A DNA stretch of 64,000 bases from Tolypocladium sp. Sup5 PDA-1 (taxonomy: Eukaryota > Ascomycota > Sordariomycetes > Hypocreales > Ophiocordycipitaceae): the NCBI GenBank assembly GCA_000750105.3, contig JPHH03000012.1:558001-622000 (forward strand). Reading direction: 5' to 3'. The notes under the pieces were generated by a model. The model was given only the letters and a program-made list of their open reading frames with translations. It did not search any database and was not told the DNA's origin. A program made the translations under genes and the position numbers. Of this stretch, positions 33,890 to 44,742 are shown piece by piece (position 1 is the stretch's first letter; each line of letters starts with the position of its first letter).

Positions 33890-36326
33890 ATGGTCGACTC
33901 CAGCCCAAGCGACACATCGCCCCCCTCGGAGCATCCAGCCCAGCCTCACCCTCACCCCCAGAAGCGCACCCGCGTCCTCCTCTCCTGCGCGCCCTGCCGT
34001 GCCTCCAAGCTCAAATGCGACCGCGCGCAACCATGCACCCAGTGCGCGAAAAAGGGCCGCGAGGACCTTTGCGCGTACGCGCCCCGGCCCGCGGCCCGGA
34101 AGAAGCCCGCGGCAAAGGGCATGTCCGCGCGGCTGAAGCGCCTCGAGGGCATGGTGCGCAACATGATGGACGGCGAAGAGGCAGTAGGGAAGCCGCGCGA
34201 GCAGCAGGAGGCGCCGCTCGTCAAGGGCCATGTGGTGAGGGGGGAGAGGGGGACGACGTACGTGGGCGCGACGCATTGCATGGCGATGCTAGAGGATGTG
34301 AGTTATTTCCATCGGTCTTGACGCGGGGGTGTTGGAGAAGAGAGCCCGAGGGTTACTGACGGTGTGTAGATCGAGGACTTGAAGACGTACTTTGATGAAG
34401 AGTACGAGGACGACGAGGGCGCTTCACCCACAGATGGGCTGGACGGACCAGAGATGCTACTCTGGTCCAGGGGAGGGCCGGGCAACAGAGATGAGCTCCT
34501 TGATCAGCTGCCAGAGAGGCACGTTGCTGATCGACTCATTACGAGATATTTCTCATCCATGAGCCCATCTCAACGTGAGTTCTCCCTTCACACCTTGTTT
34601 GTGTAAGAGACTAACAGCAAGCAGATATAATCCACCGGCCAACCTTTACAAGAATAGTAAGTCACCCTGTCGCCTTATAAGAGAGCCGTCCCGATCTGAC
34701 ATCCCCTAGTACGCCCGCTTCTGGCAAGACCCCAGCTCGGCCTCCTTCCACTGGATCGCCCAGCTCTTCATGATCCTCGCCCTCGGCGTCTTCTTCAACA
34801 ACTTCGCCGCTCCCCACGAGGTCGAGGCCGACTCCCCGCTCCCCGTCCACGACCGCATCAAGCAGTACCGCTCCTGCGCCGGCTGGGCCCTCATCCGGGG
34901 CAAGTACACGCAACCCTCGGCCGCCACCCTGCCCGCCTTCCTGCTCTACGTCGAGGCGCACTTCCTCTTCAACCGCGCCGCGCAGATGAACTGCTACGTC
35001 TTGTCAGGGGTCTGTCTCCGGCTGATGCTTAAGATGGGGCTGCATCGGGACCCGAGCAAGTTGGCGAGCATAACGCCGTTTGAGGGCGAGATGCGCAGGA
35101 GGATGTGGAACATGGCGGTGCAGATCGAGTCGCTCGTTGCGTTCCACATGGGGCTGCCGAGTATGCTCCAAGGCATTGAGACGGACACGGCTGTTCCGCG
35201 GAACCTGCAGGATGAGGACTTTGACGAGGATTCCACGTTTTTACCCCCAGGACGGCCAGGGACGGATCACACGCACATGACGTACCCGATCTATAAGACA
35301 AAAATTCTCCGAGTGTTTGCGCAGATTGCTCGGCAGGCTCACGCCCTCACACCGCCGAGTTACGCCGAGGTCTTGAAGCTGGACAGCCTGCTGCAGGAGA
35401 CGTGGAAGAGCTTACCAGGCTTCATGGCAGTACGCCCCTTGGAGGAGTGCGTAGGCGACGCTCCCACCCTCATCATCCAGCGGTTCGGTCTCGCGGCCGT
35501 CTACAACAAGTGCCGCTGCGTCCTCCATCGACGCTACTTGGCCGATCCCGTCCCAAACCGAGAACATGACTACTCTCGAAAGCAATGCCTCGACGGCGCC
35601 CTAACCTTGCTGAACTACCAGAACATCATCTGGAAAGCCTGCAAGCCGGGCAACGTGCTGAGCCAGAACGGATGGTTTGTGTCGTCCCTCGCCATCCACG
35701 ACTTCCTGCTCGCTGCCGTCGTAGTGTACCTCGTCATCCAGGGCGAGCACTACTCGGACGCGGAAGGCGGGTACAACTGGATGGACCAGCAGGGAGCGAT
35801 GCCGACGAAGGATGAGCTGAAGGACATGATTAGGCGCTCACATGCCATCTGGTCCGACATAGCTACTGAGAGAGAAGAGTTGAGAAAGACGGCGGATACC
35901 TTGGCCACCATTCTGGCAAAGATCGGAACTCCCGTCGACCCCCGTGCCACCGTTTCAGGGACCACGGTGAATCCGTCGACAACCAGTTCCGGCTACGAGG
36001 CACCCACGAGCTGGCCATCGACGGCACCCAAGTCGTCAACCGGGGTTTCGAGCAACGAGTCGGATCCTCTGTCAAGCCGGGGGCTGGACGGTAAGAACAG
36101 GCTCTCGGTCCAACAAAGATTGCAGCTTGCTAACGGCGTAGCAGGATCTGGCTCAGGACCGACGCCCTTCTCTCTGGACCAACAAGCCAACGTGTCTTCA
36201 GACATGAATATTCCAGGACTTGACGCCACGGGAGAGGCCCTGCCGAGCACGCTGGACTTTGATGCGTCGTGGATGTCGGTGGACAACATGGACTGGGTGA
36301 ATAATATCGCGCACGATTTCCCTTGA
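33890..36326 (+). CDS. Zn2Cys6 fungal-specific transcription factor
   Basis: Exons 33890-34297, 34370-34574, 34625-34656 (32 nt) and 34710-36326 give 753 residues. The binuclear zinc cluster is complete, with Cys at 33, 36, 43, 49, 52 and 61 (CX2CX6CX5CX2CX8C), and is followed by a basic linker and a short coiled-coil-like helix (ARLKRLEGMVRNMMDG). The fungal_trans middle homology domain covers ADRLITRYFSSMSPSQHIIHRPTF, FHWIAQLFMILALGVFF, YVLSGVCLRLMLKMGLHRDP and EMRRRMWNMAVQIES. The C-terminus is Ser/Thr/Pro-rich and ends with an acidic, aromatic stretch (LDFDASWMSVDNMDWVNN) that looks like an activation domain. Target genes cannot be deduced; the nearest downstream gene is 4.3 kb away. Confidence 0.92.
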
Positions 36327-39300
36327 CGGGAATCACACCTGCTGACTGCAAGACTAGCGATATCTCGACATCTCCCTGGCGCACAGCCACACAGCCGGCA
36401 CAACGGCCGAATCTACTCAGACTTGGATGGAGAGATTGCCGTTGGATGACCTGGATATGATGGGCCCCGCGGCGTGGAATCAGCCGTCCGGAGACGACGG
36501 GGCACATACCAGCAGGACTGATTACCTTAGGTGAAACTGAGAGAGTGCTCGTGCCATTTGCCTCTGATGCTCGGCCCTTGCACCTGAACGTGCTCTCCAG
36601 GGCGACGACCGAGGTCTGTCCTCATCGGCAGATAACAAGCCGCCCGCATGTAAATGAGAAATGAGACGCCCTCCGAGGTCGGCTCCCTGGCGTATGCCTG
36701 CACACCGGCAAGACCGGTTCGTATCGTCTGCACCCAGCTGCAAGAGCGGCCGAGACAGGGTGAAAGATCAACGTGACCTCCGTGCGCCGCGGGCTGATAA
36801 GGCAAAGGAACACAAACGTTCACAAGCGTTCCGGCGTAGCATGCAATTCCAGTCAGCTGCGTCCCAGCTTTCCGTATTCCAAGAGCAGCGCCTCCGTTGT
36901 CCATCGCCAGGTAAGGCAGGTACCAGGATCCACAACAGCGGAAGGATATCTGCCAGATTATGTGTCCAAATCCAAGGGCTTGATAACAACCCGTCTGCCT
37001 GGGTGTCTGGGACAACTTGGTCCAGTCCGCGTCGGATAGACCGTCCCCAACGCCCTTCCCCGCAAATCTAAAATTGGCGGCACGCAAGGGGACAGAGACA
37101 TGGGAGGCATCTTTATACAGGATAGGGCAATTCACAATGCACAGTCTCAAGGATCAGCTCGGGCCGACAGCTGCTAATAACGCCATTGGCCCTGACTGAT
37201 AAGAGCAAACACACACTGTACATACGTAATGGGAAGAGTGCTGCTTGAGTGAACGAGACTGAGGAAAGAAGTGCCATGACACGGGCTCGTGCGGAGACTA
37301 CTTCAGGCAAAGTTGTGCTCCTCATACCTTGTTGGCTTGGCCGGGAACTCCAGGTCTTGGCTGATTCTGGAGACCTGCCCGGCTCGATTCGGTGAAGGCT
37401 GGACGATTGGACTGAACAGCATGCAAGAGTCGGCGCTGGCGCGGGGCTATTGGTTCCTTGCGATTGCGGGGAGCCGACGGCAACCCCACGATGTTGTCCC
37501 TGGACGGTGGAGTGTGGTGACGAAGCTTATGGCAACGATAGGCAGGTCCTCCAACGCAAGCAGTCTGCCGTGCCGTCGGTCCCTCCCCTGGCCGGTCAAG
37601 AATACGCCGGTTGCTTTCTCGGAGTGGGCGGGCTAATACCTAAGGGTCCAGCTCTTCATCAGGCAACTCCACGATGATTCAACGATGCGCTCCCGGCGGG
37701 CGTGGGGTCCGTGAGATGAAGGAAAACATTTGCCATGGCGCGTGACACGACTAGCTTCGCCCTGTCGCAGTCGTAAAAGAGAAAGATGGGGAAGTTAAAT
37801 TGGAACCTCGAGCGTTCCACACGATGTTCTCGATGGCGCAGCGTTGGTGTTGTTGCTGCAGCGGGTCGGGAACTGGAGCTCGTGTGTAGTGCGAGGGCAT
37901 CACTGGTGATGGCAAATGGTTAGCGGGCGACGCGGGCCGTCATGCAGGCTTCGACGCAGCAGAAGGACCACAGCGACAGGCCGTGTAAGTCTGGTGACCC
38001 TTGGACGCCACGAGCCGCGTCGGTCGAGGGGCCAGCCGGAACGTGGTTGATTGCAGGCCAGTGGGCAAATCAGTTGGGGAAGCCCTTCGTAAGGAGAATG
38101 AGAAATGGAATCGTCTCAAAATTTTCTGACTGGCGAGCCCAGCCAAACTTTTACCTAATCCCAACGCTGCTATGCCCACGCCTGTGGCCTGGTGTCTCGC
38201 ACCACACGTTACAGCACACGGTGAGGGAACCAACTCGCGGCATTCGGGGTGTGAGGCCTTTGCCACGTCCAGCTTATCAAGAAGCAAGCATCGGATGAAC
38301 GCCGTCGTCGCCTCGTTGAGCGATGTTGGTGCGGCCGTTTGGCAGGGATGCCATGTAAGTTATGCAGGGGTACTTCGTACTTTGCACGGATAGGCACAAC
38401 CAACTGCCCACCGACGAGCTCTGATCGTTGCAGATGGATAAGCCTGCAACTCTGCCTGCATCACTGCGGCCTGAACAATGGGAGCTGTTCCGAACTTCCG
38501 ATGCCGCAATTGGTGAGAATCCAATTGGGCCAGCGTCGTCGTCATGGGTCTCATGCTAGATCCCAGCCCTCTGCTAGGCTGTCTGCAGGCTACGGCAGGG
38601 AAAGGCGCTTGTCGAGACGCGTGACAGTGACACGGCGAGAGCCAGCGACCAGCCTGATTCCCCAGGGCTGCTTGAAGATGGTGTCGATAAGGGCCGCCCA
38701 GTCTCTTGGAGGTCCCCTATTCGGCAGCTGGTGCATTGCGCACGCCATTGACGGATGTGGTGAGTGGCTTTCTCCCGATGTCTGTTTGCGACAGTCAGGC
38801 AGTCGACCTGGCGCTCAGTCGGCGGCGTCCGCGGAGTTGCGACAAAATCGCAAACTGATATCAGTGGGAGGCGTGTGTACTCGTAGACGCACGCCCGACA
38901 ATGATTGCGTTGCATCAGAGCCTGTCAATGGCCCGATTGGCCAACCCCAGACTCTGAGCGAAGAGGCTGCCGGGGACCACCAAAGACCACCTCCTTTTCG
39001 CCCGATTGGGCTTCAGCTCACGGGCGCTTCCTCCCTTCCATCTTCCATGGGGCGTCTTTTCCCTGGACCAAGACCCCGTCAGCGTCGCCGTGACCAGGGG
39101 CCGGGTGTGCTGCGAGCGTAGCGCTGGCTGGCGAAGTGCAGCAGCGCATGCGTGCCCTTGTTAGTTGGAGGGGGTGTGTATCGGACGGGCCTTCCAGGCC
39201 TGGCAGATAGTAGTTGCCGTGGGATGCACAGAGTCCTTCGTAGCATGAGTGCTATTATACGTAATATGGATGGAAGAGGTTGCCTGTCTGTGGCACAGCA

Positions 39301-39472
39301 TGGCAGAGCGCCTGTTCTCTGGGAGCTGGGTTGGTGGAGGAGATCAAGGTCGGGTGGCTTCTGCGTGTGCAGCCTGAGTCGTTAGTGCCTTGCAGCCGCC
39401 TCAGATCAGACTTTTCGACCGTCACTGATAAGAGCTGCCTCTACCTCCGTAGTCCGTATCTCTGGCCCGATG
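36327..39472. other. 3.1-kb gene-free stretch upstream of the nmrA leader
   Basis: No frame shows coding character. Frames of 207 codons (36527-37150 minus) and 260 codons (38339-39121 plus) lack any recognisable motif and have low-complexity, Arg/Cys-scattered composition. One GTACTTCGTAC motif lies at 38370-38380. Confidence 0.5.
38370..38380. promoter_or_regulatory. Recurring 11-bp motif GTACTTCGTAC
   Basis: Exact copy; the same 11-mer occurs at 42350-42360 and 48285-48295. It lies in gene-free DNA. Confidence 0.5.
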
Positions 39473-40597
39473 GTGACCGCTCGTACTCCATACACGCGGA
39501 ACAGACCACGGCAGCGCGGCTTCCTGCTGAGACGGTACTTTTGTCATCTGTACCTCTACGGGTAGGGTACTTTGCTCGCTGGCTTTGTTTGCGCCTGGTG
39601 CCTGCCTCGTTTGAGTCCGGCCCTGTGACTGGGCTGCTATCAACAAGGGCAGGTGCAATCTGCGACGCCTGTCTTTGTCTCCTCCATCGTCTTAGACGCC
39701 ATCCACGCCTCTTCTTGCCTTATCCTTCTTCAACCTTGCCCAGTACGAGTACTTGAGTCTTCTCTCTCTCTCACTTCGCAAGCATCGCGACCTCGACCTC
39801 GTCTTGCATCATTGTCTTGCGCGCTCGACATCGTCGCTGGCGGTTGCCCCATCTCGCTCGTGCCCGCCGACATCCGCGCCGTGTCTTGCAGGACCCCACC
39901 ATCCGATCTCGTCCTCGCACACCGTTCAGAGTTCGCCGTTTCTTGCTTTCTTTTGCGGCCGCCAATTGTCGACTTGCAGACGATTGAACTTGCACGAGAG
40001 AGCAGGGAGGAACACGACCGAACCAACATTCCAGTTCAGACTCACCCGCCCCCTTGCGCCTCGTGCCAACATTGGACTGCGACGGCGACAAACCGGGAAA
40101 CCCCTCCAACGCCCTCACGTCGAACAAGCCGGCATCGGGCGGGCCCTCAAGGTTGCCCAACAGCATCGCTACCTACGCCATCCGCAAACCCATTCGAAGC
40201 CGCACCGCCTAATAAATAGGTATCGCCGCCCATATCACGCGGCGACACGAACTGCACCACCCCCCGCCCCCAAGTCCCCTGTTGTGCGCCCGCGCCGTGC
40301 TGCGTGCATTGGCTGCCAGCCTCTCACCTCTGCCCCCGTCGCTGGCCCACCGCCGTACGTCCGTTTTACGTACAGACACTCCGCTCCTGTCCATGGGCTG
40401 AGATACCGGCCCTCTTGCGCTCCGGAACCCCCACCAGTGCACATCGACCTCGTCTATCGCAGGCGGGCTGTCGTGCAACGACCACGGCGGCTTCGCCTGT
40501 CTTACAAAGTCCGATCTTCGAGAGGCTCTTTTCTTCCTGCCTCCTCGTCGATCTATCCCAGAACCGCTTCCGAACACCGACCCGCGGTTTCTGAGCC
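39473..40597 (+). promoter_or_regulatory. Probable long ATG-depleted 5' leader of the nmrA gene with a two-codon uORF
   Basis: From 39473 to 40392 (920 bases) the plus strand has no ATG, although about 19 CAT (ATG on the other strand) occur in the same stretch. The first ATG is at 40393 and forms ATG GGC TGA (40393-40401); no further ATG occurs before the nmrA start at 40598. A CT-rich tract at about 39757-39774 could mark the transcription start region. One-stranded loss of ATG is what selection on a scanned leader would produce. The transcript itself is not proven. Confidence 0.6.
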
Positions 40598-41968
40598 ATG
40601 CCGGCTCAAATTACCGGCGCCATGACGGGAAGCAGCATCCCCATTCGCATCGCCGACGACCAGACCAACGGCTACCGCAAGCAGCACAAGCATTCGCGAT
40701 CCTCCTACTCAGAAGCATCCCCCCTCGCCGGGTCAAGGAATAACTCCCTGACGTTCCGACCTCCAAAGAGGCTCATGTCTTCCCCCAACAAGACAATCGC
40801 CATCATCAATGCGAGCGGCCGACAGGCCGCCTCTCTCATTCGTGTCGCGACCGCCGTCGGGTACCGTGTGCGAGCGCAGCTGCGGAATCTCGAAGGCGTT
40901 GTTGCGACGGAGGTGTCGACGAACCCGAATGTGACCGTCCTTGTCGGCGAGCTATACACGAGACACGAGCCTACGGAGGCCAACAAGGACGTCACCCAAA
41001 ATGGGCCCATTTCCGGGGTCGGTATCAACCATGACCTGATCTCAAGCCTCTTCCGCGGCGCCCAGCTTGCTTTTATCAACACCACATTCTATGGTGACGA
41101 GCTTCAGATCGGGGTGGCCCTTGCGGACGCTGCGAAAAAAGCCGGCGTCCAGCACTACGTTTACTCGTCCATGCCCGACCATGCTGCCTACAACAAGGAC
41201 TGGCCATCGCTGCCACTGTGGGCCGCGAAGCACAAGGTCGAGGACCACATCAGGGAACTGAAGCTTCCCGCCACGTTTGTTTACACGGGCATCTACAACA
41301 ACAACTTCACCTCGCTGTTGTACCCCCTGTTTTGCATGGAGGTTCAGCAGGATGGGTCTTTCATTTGGCAGGCTCCTTTCCACGAGGATGCCAAGCTTCC
41401 CTGGCTAGATGCTGAACATGACGTTGGCCCTGCCATTCTACAAGTATTCAAGGACGGCGTGTCGAAGTGGAACGGGGAGCGGATCGCCCTGGCGTACGAA
41501 TGCCTCTCGCCAAAAGAGGCGTGCAAGCTCTTCTCTCGCGGCGTCGGTCGCCCCGTGCACTACGTGAGAGGGCCAATCGAGATCAAAGTTCGCATCCCGA
41601 CGGGATATCGGGAGCAGCTCGAGGCCTTGGAGAAGTTGTTCAAGCCCGACGAAAAAGACCCGAAGAAGCAGCCACCATACTTTGGTGACGCAAGGCTGGA
41701 AGCAAGCTACCCCACCGAGTCGCTCGAGCTGTGGGAAGGCCCCCGAGGCCTTGAGGAATACGCGAGAGAAATGTTCCCGCTCGAGGAGGAGGCCAATGGT
41801 CTGACCTGGATGCTCGACGAGGACGACCACGATGACAAAATCCAAGCCACCGCCACCTCGGTTGAGCAGCTGACGATCCACGACGACGAAGATGACGAGT
41901 CCGACGACGAAGACGAGGGGCTTGTAATGAGGGGCATGAAACGAGACGAGGAGCAGTGGCTGGCGTAG
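40598..41968 (+). CDS. nmrA: NmrA/NMR1-type nitrogen metabolite repression regulator
   Basis: A single exon of 456 residues. A Rossmann-type dinucleotide-binding motif, TIAIINASGRQAASL (66-80), opens an atypical short-chain dehydrogenase fold. QHYVYSSMPDHAAYN, TFVYTGIYNNNFTSLLYPLF, LPWLDAEHDVGPAILQVFKDG and IKVRIPTGYREQLEALE match NmrA of Aspergillus and NMR of Neurospora closely. NmrA binds the GATA factor AreA/NIT2 and blocks its activity when good nitrogen is present; it binds NAD(P) without acting as a reductase. An N-terminal 60-residue extension rich in Ser and a C-terminal Asp/Glu-rich tail (DDEDDESDDEDEG) flank the core. The in-frame ATG at 40622 is an alternative start. It converges with a peptide transporter. 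Confidence 0.95.
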   Translation: MPAQITGAMTGSSIPIRIADDQTNGYRKQHKHSRSSYSEASPLAGSRNNSLTFRPPKRLMSSPNKTIAIINASGRQAASLIRVATAVGYRVRAQLRNLEGVVATEVSTNPNVTVLVGELYTRHEPTEANKDVTQNGPISGVGINHDLISSLFRGAQLAFINTTFYGDELQIGVALADAAKKAGVQHYVYSSMPDHAAYNKDWPSLPLWAAKHKVEDHIRELKLPATFVYTGIYNNNFTSLLYPLFCMEVQQDGSFIWQAPFHEDAKLPWLDAEHDVGPAILQVFKDGVSKWNGERIALAYECLSPKEACKLFSRGVGRPVHYVRGPIEIKVRIPTGYREQLEALEKLFKPDEKDPKKQPPYFGDARLEASYPTESLELWEGPRGLEEYAREMFPLEEEANGLTWMLDEDDHDDKIQATATSVEQLTIHDDEDDESDDEDEGLVMRGMKRDEEQWLA

Positions 41969-42093
41969 TGGCACCCATGCCCATCTCGGAGCGTATATCA
42001 GGACCTGCGATTGGACAAAGTACTCTTGAGCGGAGGAAAACTTGCATGGCCGCCTTACGAGCTGGAAATACCGGCATCCATTTTGCATTTTCG

Positions 42094-42104
42094 GTACGGA
42101 GTAC
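42094..42104. promoter_or_regulatory. Recurring 11-bp motif GTACGGAGTAC
   Basis: Exact reverse complement of the copies at 25210 and 63466. Confidence 0.5.
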
Positions 42105-42349
42105 CTCGTGCATCGTTTCAAGGGTGTCAACTTTAGCGTTTACTTTGGAGTCGGAGTCGGTGGAAAAGGGGGAAACAAAAAGGGGAATGGGTTCTGCATT
42201 TTTCAAAGGGGACGTTATATGAGCCAAGGCTTTTCTGCCATTCATGGCCGCTACCTCTTTTGTTCCAGGGGCCCACAGGTTACGGCTCACCATGAAGCAT
42301 CATCGTGGATAGATAGATAGTGTGTATCTATGAATCAATGAAGGGATGA

Positions 42350-42360
42350 GTACTTCGTAC
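42350..42360. promoter_or_regulatory. Recurring 11-bp motif GTACTTCGTAC
   Basis: Exact copy of the variant also found at 38370 and 48285. Confidence 0.5.
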
Positions 42361-42584
42361 AGACTCTTGGATGGATGTGACTAGTGTATTGAACATTCGG
42401 GGAGCCTGGCGGTGGTGCTGAGTATCGACTCGAACTTGATGTCACTGTGTAGTGTCTGTTCTTGTTTCATGTGTGCTGTATTGGTATCATTGCGACGTCA
42501 ACGGGCTAGTCGTGTCCTCATACACTCACTCTTACACCACACCGGCGAGAATCCCCGGAGCATCCTCCGCGATCACCCGCACCA

Positions 42585-44583
42585 TCAGTGCTTCTCATCG
42601 CCCTTGATCGCATAAGGCGATTCCGCGTCCACCTTGTTGCCCATGCTACCCTCGGGCAGCTCGTTGAGGTCATCCTCGTGGATGTCCAGGCCACGGAACT
42701 GGAAGTAGAAGCAGGTGCCCGCAATGGCGGCGAGGATGGCGACGATGGCGTAGTTCCAGACGAGGAGCGGGTCCGCGGCGAGACCGACGAGGGCCTGGCC
42801 GATAGCGGCGGCAAAGGAGGTCATAAAGAGGGCGACGGCCTGTACCATGGAGCGCATGTTCTTGGGGGCCTTGGAGTAGGCGTACTCGAGCGAGGTGACG
42901 GAGGCGAAGACCTCGGCCAGGGCGATGAGGACGTAGGAGCCCGTCTGCGCCCAGACGTTGATGTCGACGGGCGGACACTTGATCATCTCGCCCGTGACCT
43001 CGTCAAGCATCTTGCCGGAGGCGTTGTACCCGCAGACGGACTTTTGGTAGATGTAGTGCTGAAGGACGGCGGCCCAGATCATGGCGGCGCAGCCGACGTA
43101 GAAGCCGGCTGTGATCTTCCTGATGGGGGTGAGGCGGACGCCGGCCTTGCGGAGGGCCGGGTAGATGAAGAAGTCGTTGAGTGGGATGAAGATGAGCAAC
43201 GCGAAGGGGTTGAGGTTGGAGAGGATGTCGTTGGGGATGCCGTGGCGCTGGAGGACGGCGGCCTGGGAGACGAGGTTATTGTTGACTGGATGTTGTTAGC
43301 TACGGTGATACAGCCTAGGCTGAGAAGACAGCAGTCGAACTTACTCTGGTTGTAGCAGAGCCAGAAGATGGGATACCAGCAGAACACAGCGCAAGCAGCG
43401 AATCCACGACGTAACTCGTCGACCCAGGCGTCGTCAAAGGTCATCCACTTAGGCCGCGTCTCGGGCGTGAACTTGGACGGCTTGACACTGTCCCAAAACG
43501 TGCCGTCGTGCATGTTCTTCCACGTCTGGAAGGGGTTGATGGACCAGCGGCCCCTCTGGGCCAAGAACCACGTCCGGAGGGCGGGCACGAGCACAGAGCC
43601 ATCCGGTTCGCGTCGGACGTAGCGCTTGCGGCCCCAGAGCATGACGAGGGGGCACAGGCTGAGCATGATGGTGGGGAGCGTGAAGGAGAGGTAGAAGCCG
43701 ACGTACTGCTCAGCGTAGACCATGGTTATCTGGCCGACGAGGGCGCCGACGTTGATGAAGAAGTAGAACCAGTTGTAGATGCGCTCGATGGTGATGCCAG
43801 GGTCGACAATGACGCGCTCGCCGGACTTGAGCGTCTTGACAAACATGTGCTGGTCGCCGAGCTGCTCGACAATCAAGCAGCTAACGTTGGGCTTGAAACC
43901 ACCCGTGCCAACGCCGATGATGATGATGCCGATAATCAGACAGGCCAAGGAAGCACCCTGGTTGACAATGACGGCGGGGATAGCAGACATGATGAGAATA
44001 ACGTGGCCGGAGAGGTTGATGCCGAGGGCAGTGGTGATGGTCTTGTAGCGACCCCATTTCGCATCGGCGATCCAGGCACCAAAGAGAGGCATGAAGTACT
44101 GCCAGAACTGGTTGAAGGTCGTGATGCCGGTCGAGGCGCGCTGGCCCATTCCCAGGGCGCCGGGCTGCTCGACGCTGGCACCCGTGACGGAGCCCGGAGG
44201 GAGCGGTTGCTGGATAAAGTTGGTGACTGACCGAGACGGGTCAGCTCAGAGGTCAGCGTTCAGCAGCGGGACCAAGGTGACGACTTACACACGACCGTGG
44301 ATCCATAGTAAGAGAAACGCTCGCACAGCTCGATGAAAGCAATGGTGAAGAGCTTGAGGGGGATGTGGTTGGGGACACGACGCAGCGTCGCAATCTCCTC
44401 TGGGGTCGGAAAGTCCTCCAATCCGTTGGTGAGCGAGTCGCTGGTTCCATCTTGAGCGCTGCGCAGCCGGGCAATTGCCTCATGGTCACCTTGAGCAGCA
44501 GTGATGGAAGCCCTCTTCTCGTCAATGGCCTCGGCGCGCAACTCGGCGCGCACGATGGGCTCCAACGTCTCTCCAGCGGGCAT
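42585..44583 (-). CDS. PTR2: PTR2-type proton-coupled di/tripeptide transporter
   Basis: Exons 44583-44289, 44226-43345 and 43285-42585 give 625 residues. IELCERFSYYGSTVVFTNFIQ is the POT family signature with the ExxER motif; GLGTGG-type GVGTGGFKPNVSCLIVEQ and ERIYNWFYFFINVGALVGQ are further POT/PTR blocks. About twelve membrane helices are visible, with a large cytoplasmic loop around RREPDGSVLVPALRTWFL. The last helices lie in LEYAYSKAPKNMRSMVQAVALFMTSF. Such carriers bring short peptides into the cell with protons and in fungi are commonly under nitrogen control. The N-terminal 80 residues are cytoplasmic. The frame remains open upstream of the chosen ATG but loses family character. It converges with nmrA. 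Confidence 0.95.
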
Positions 44584-44735
44584 GGCGAAGTGGTTTACTG
44601 CTGCGGCGAGTAATGGGCTATCCGGGACACCTGCGAGAGGAAGGGCCACGTCCGTAGAGGCAATGATGGGACTGGCTTCAACGGGGAGGGGGAGGAGAAG
44701 GACCGTATACACGATCCCGCAGGGCCTGGGGCTTT

Positions 44736-44742
44736 CTTTATA
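44736..44742 (-). promoter_or_regulatory. TATA box of the peptide transporter gene
   Basis: TATAAAG on the minus strand lies about 155 bases upstream of the PTR2 start codon. Confidence 0.4.

Larger units (their letters stand above)
41969..42584. other. Convergent intergenic region, nmrA / PTR2
   Basis: This 616-bp stretch has no gene. It carries both versions of the 11-bp motif (42094-42104 and 42350-42360) and a short GATA run (about 42308-42320). Confidence 0.5.

Noticed and set aside
36527..37150. 207-codon minus-strand frame
   Set aside because: No recognisable motif and overlapped by unrelated frames on the other strand.
38339..39121. 260-codon plus-strand frame
   Set aside because: No family, signal or splice support; scattered Cys and Arg are typical of random GC-rich translation.
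39753..40625. 290-codon plus-strand frame overlapping the nmrA start
   Set aside because: It begins at a non-ATG codon, is Arg/Pro/Ser-biased without any domain, and lies in the ATG-free leader; the open frame follows from C-rich composition.
42308..42320. GATA microsatellite-like run between nmrA and PTR2
   Set aside because: Only three units, and it lies at two 3' ends, so a nitrogen GATA-factor site is unlikely.
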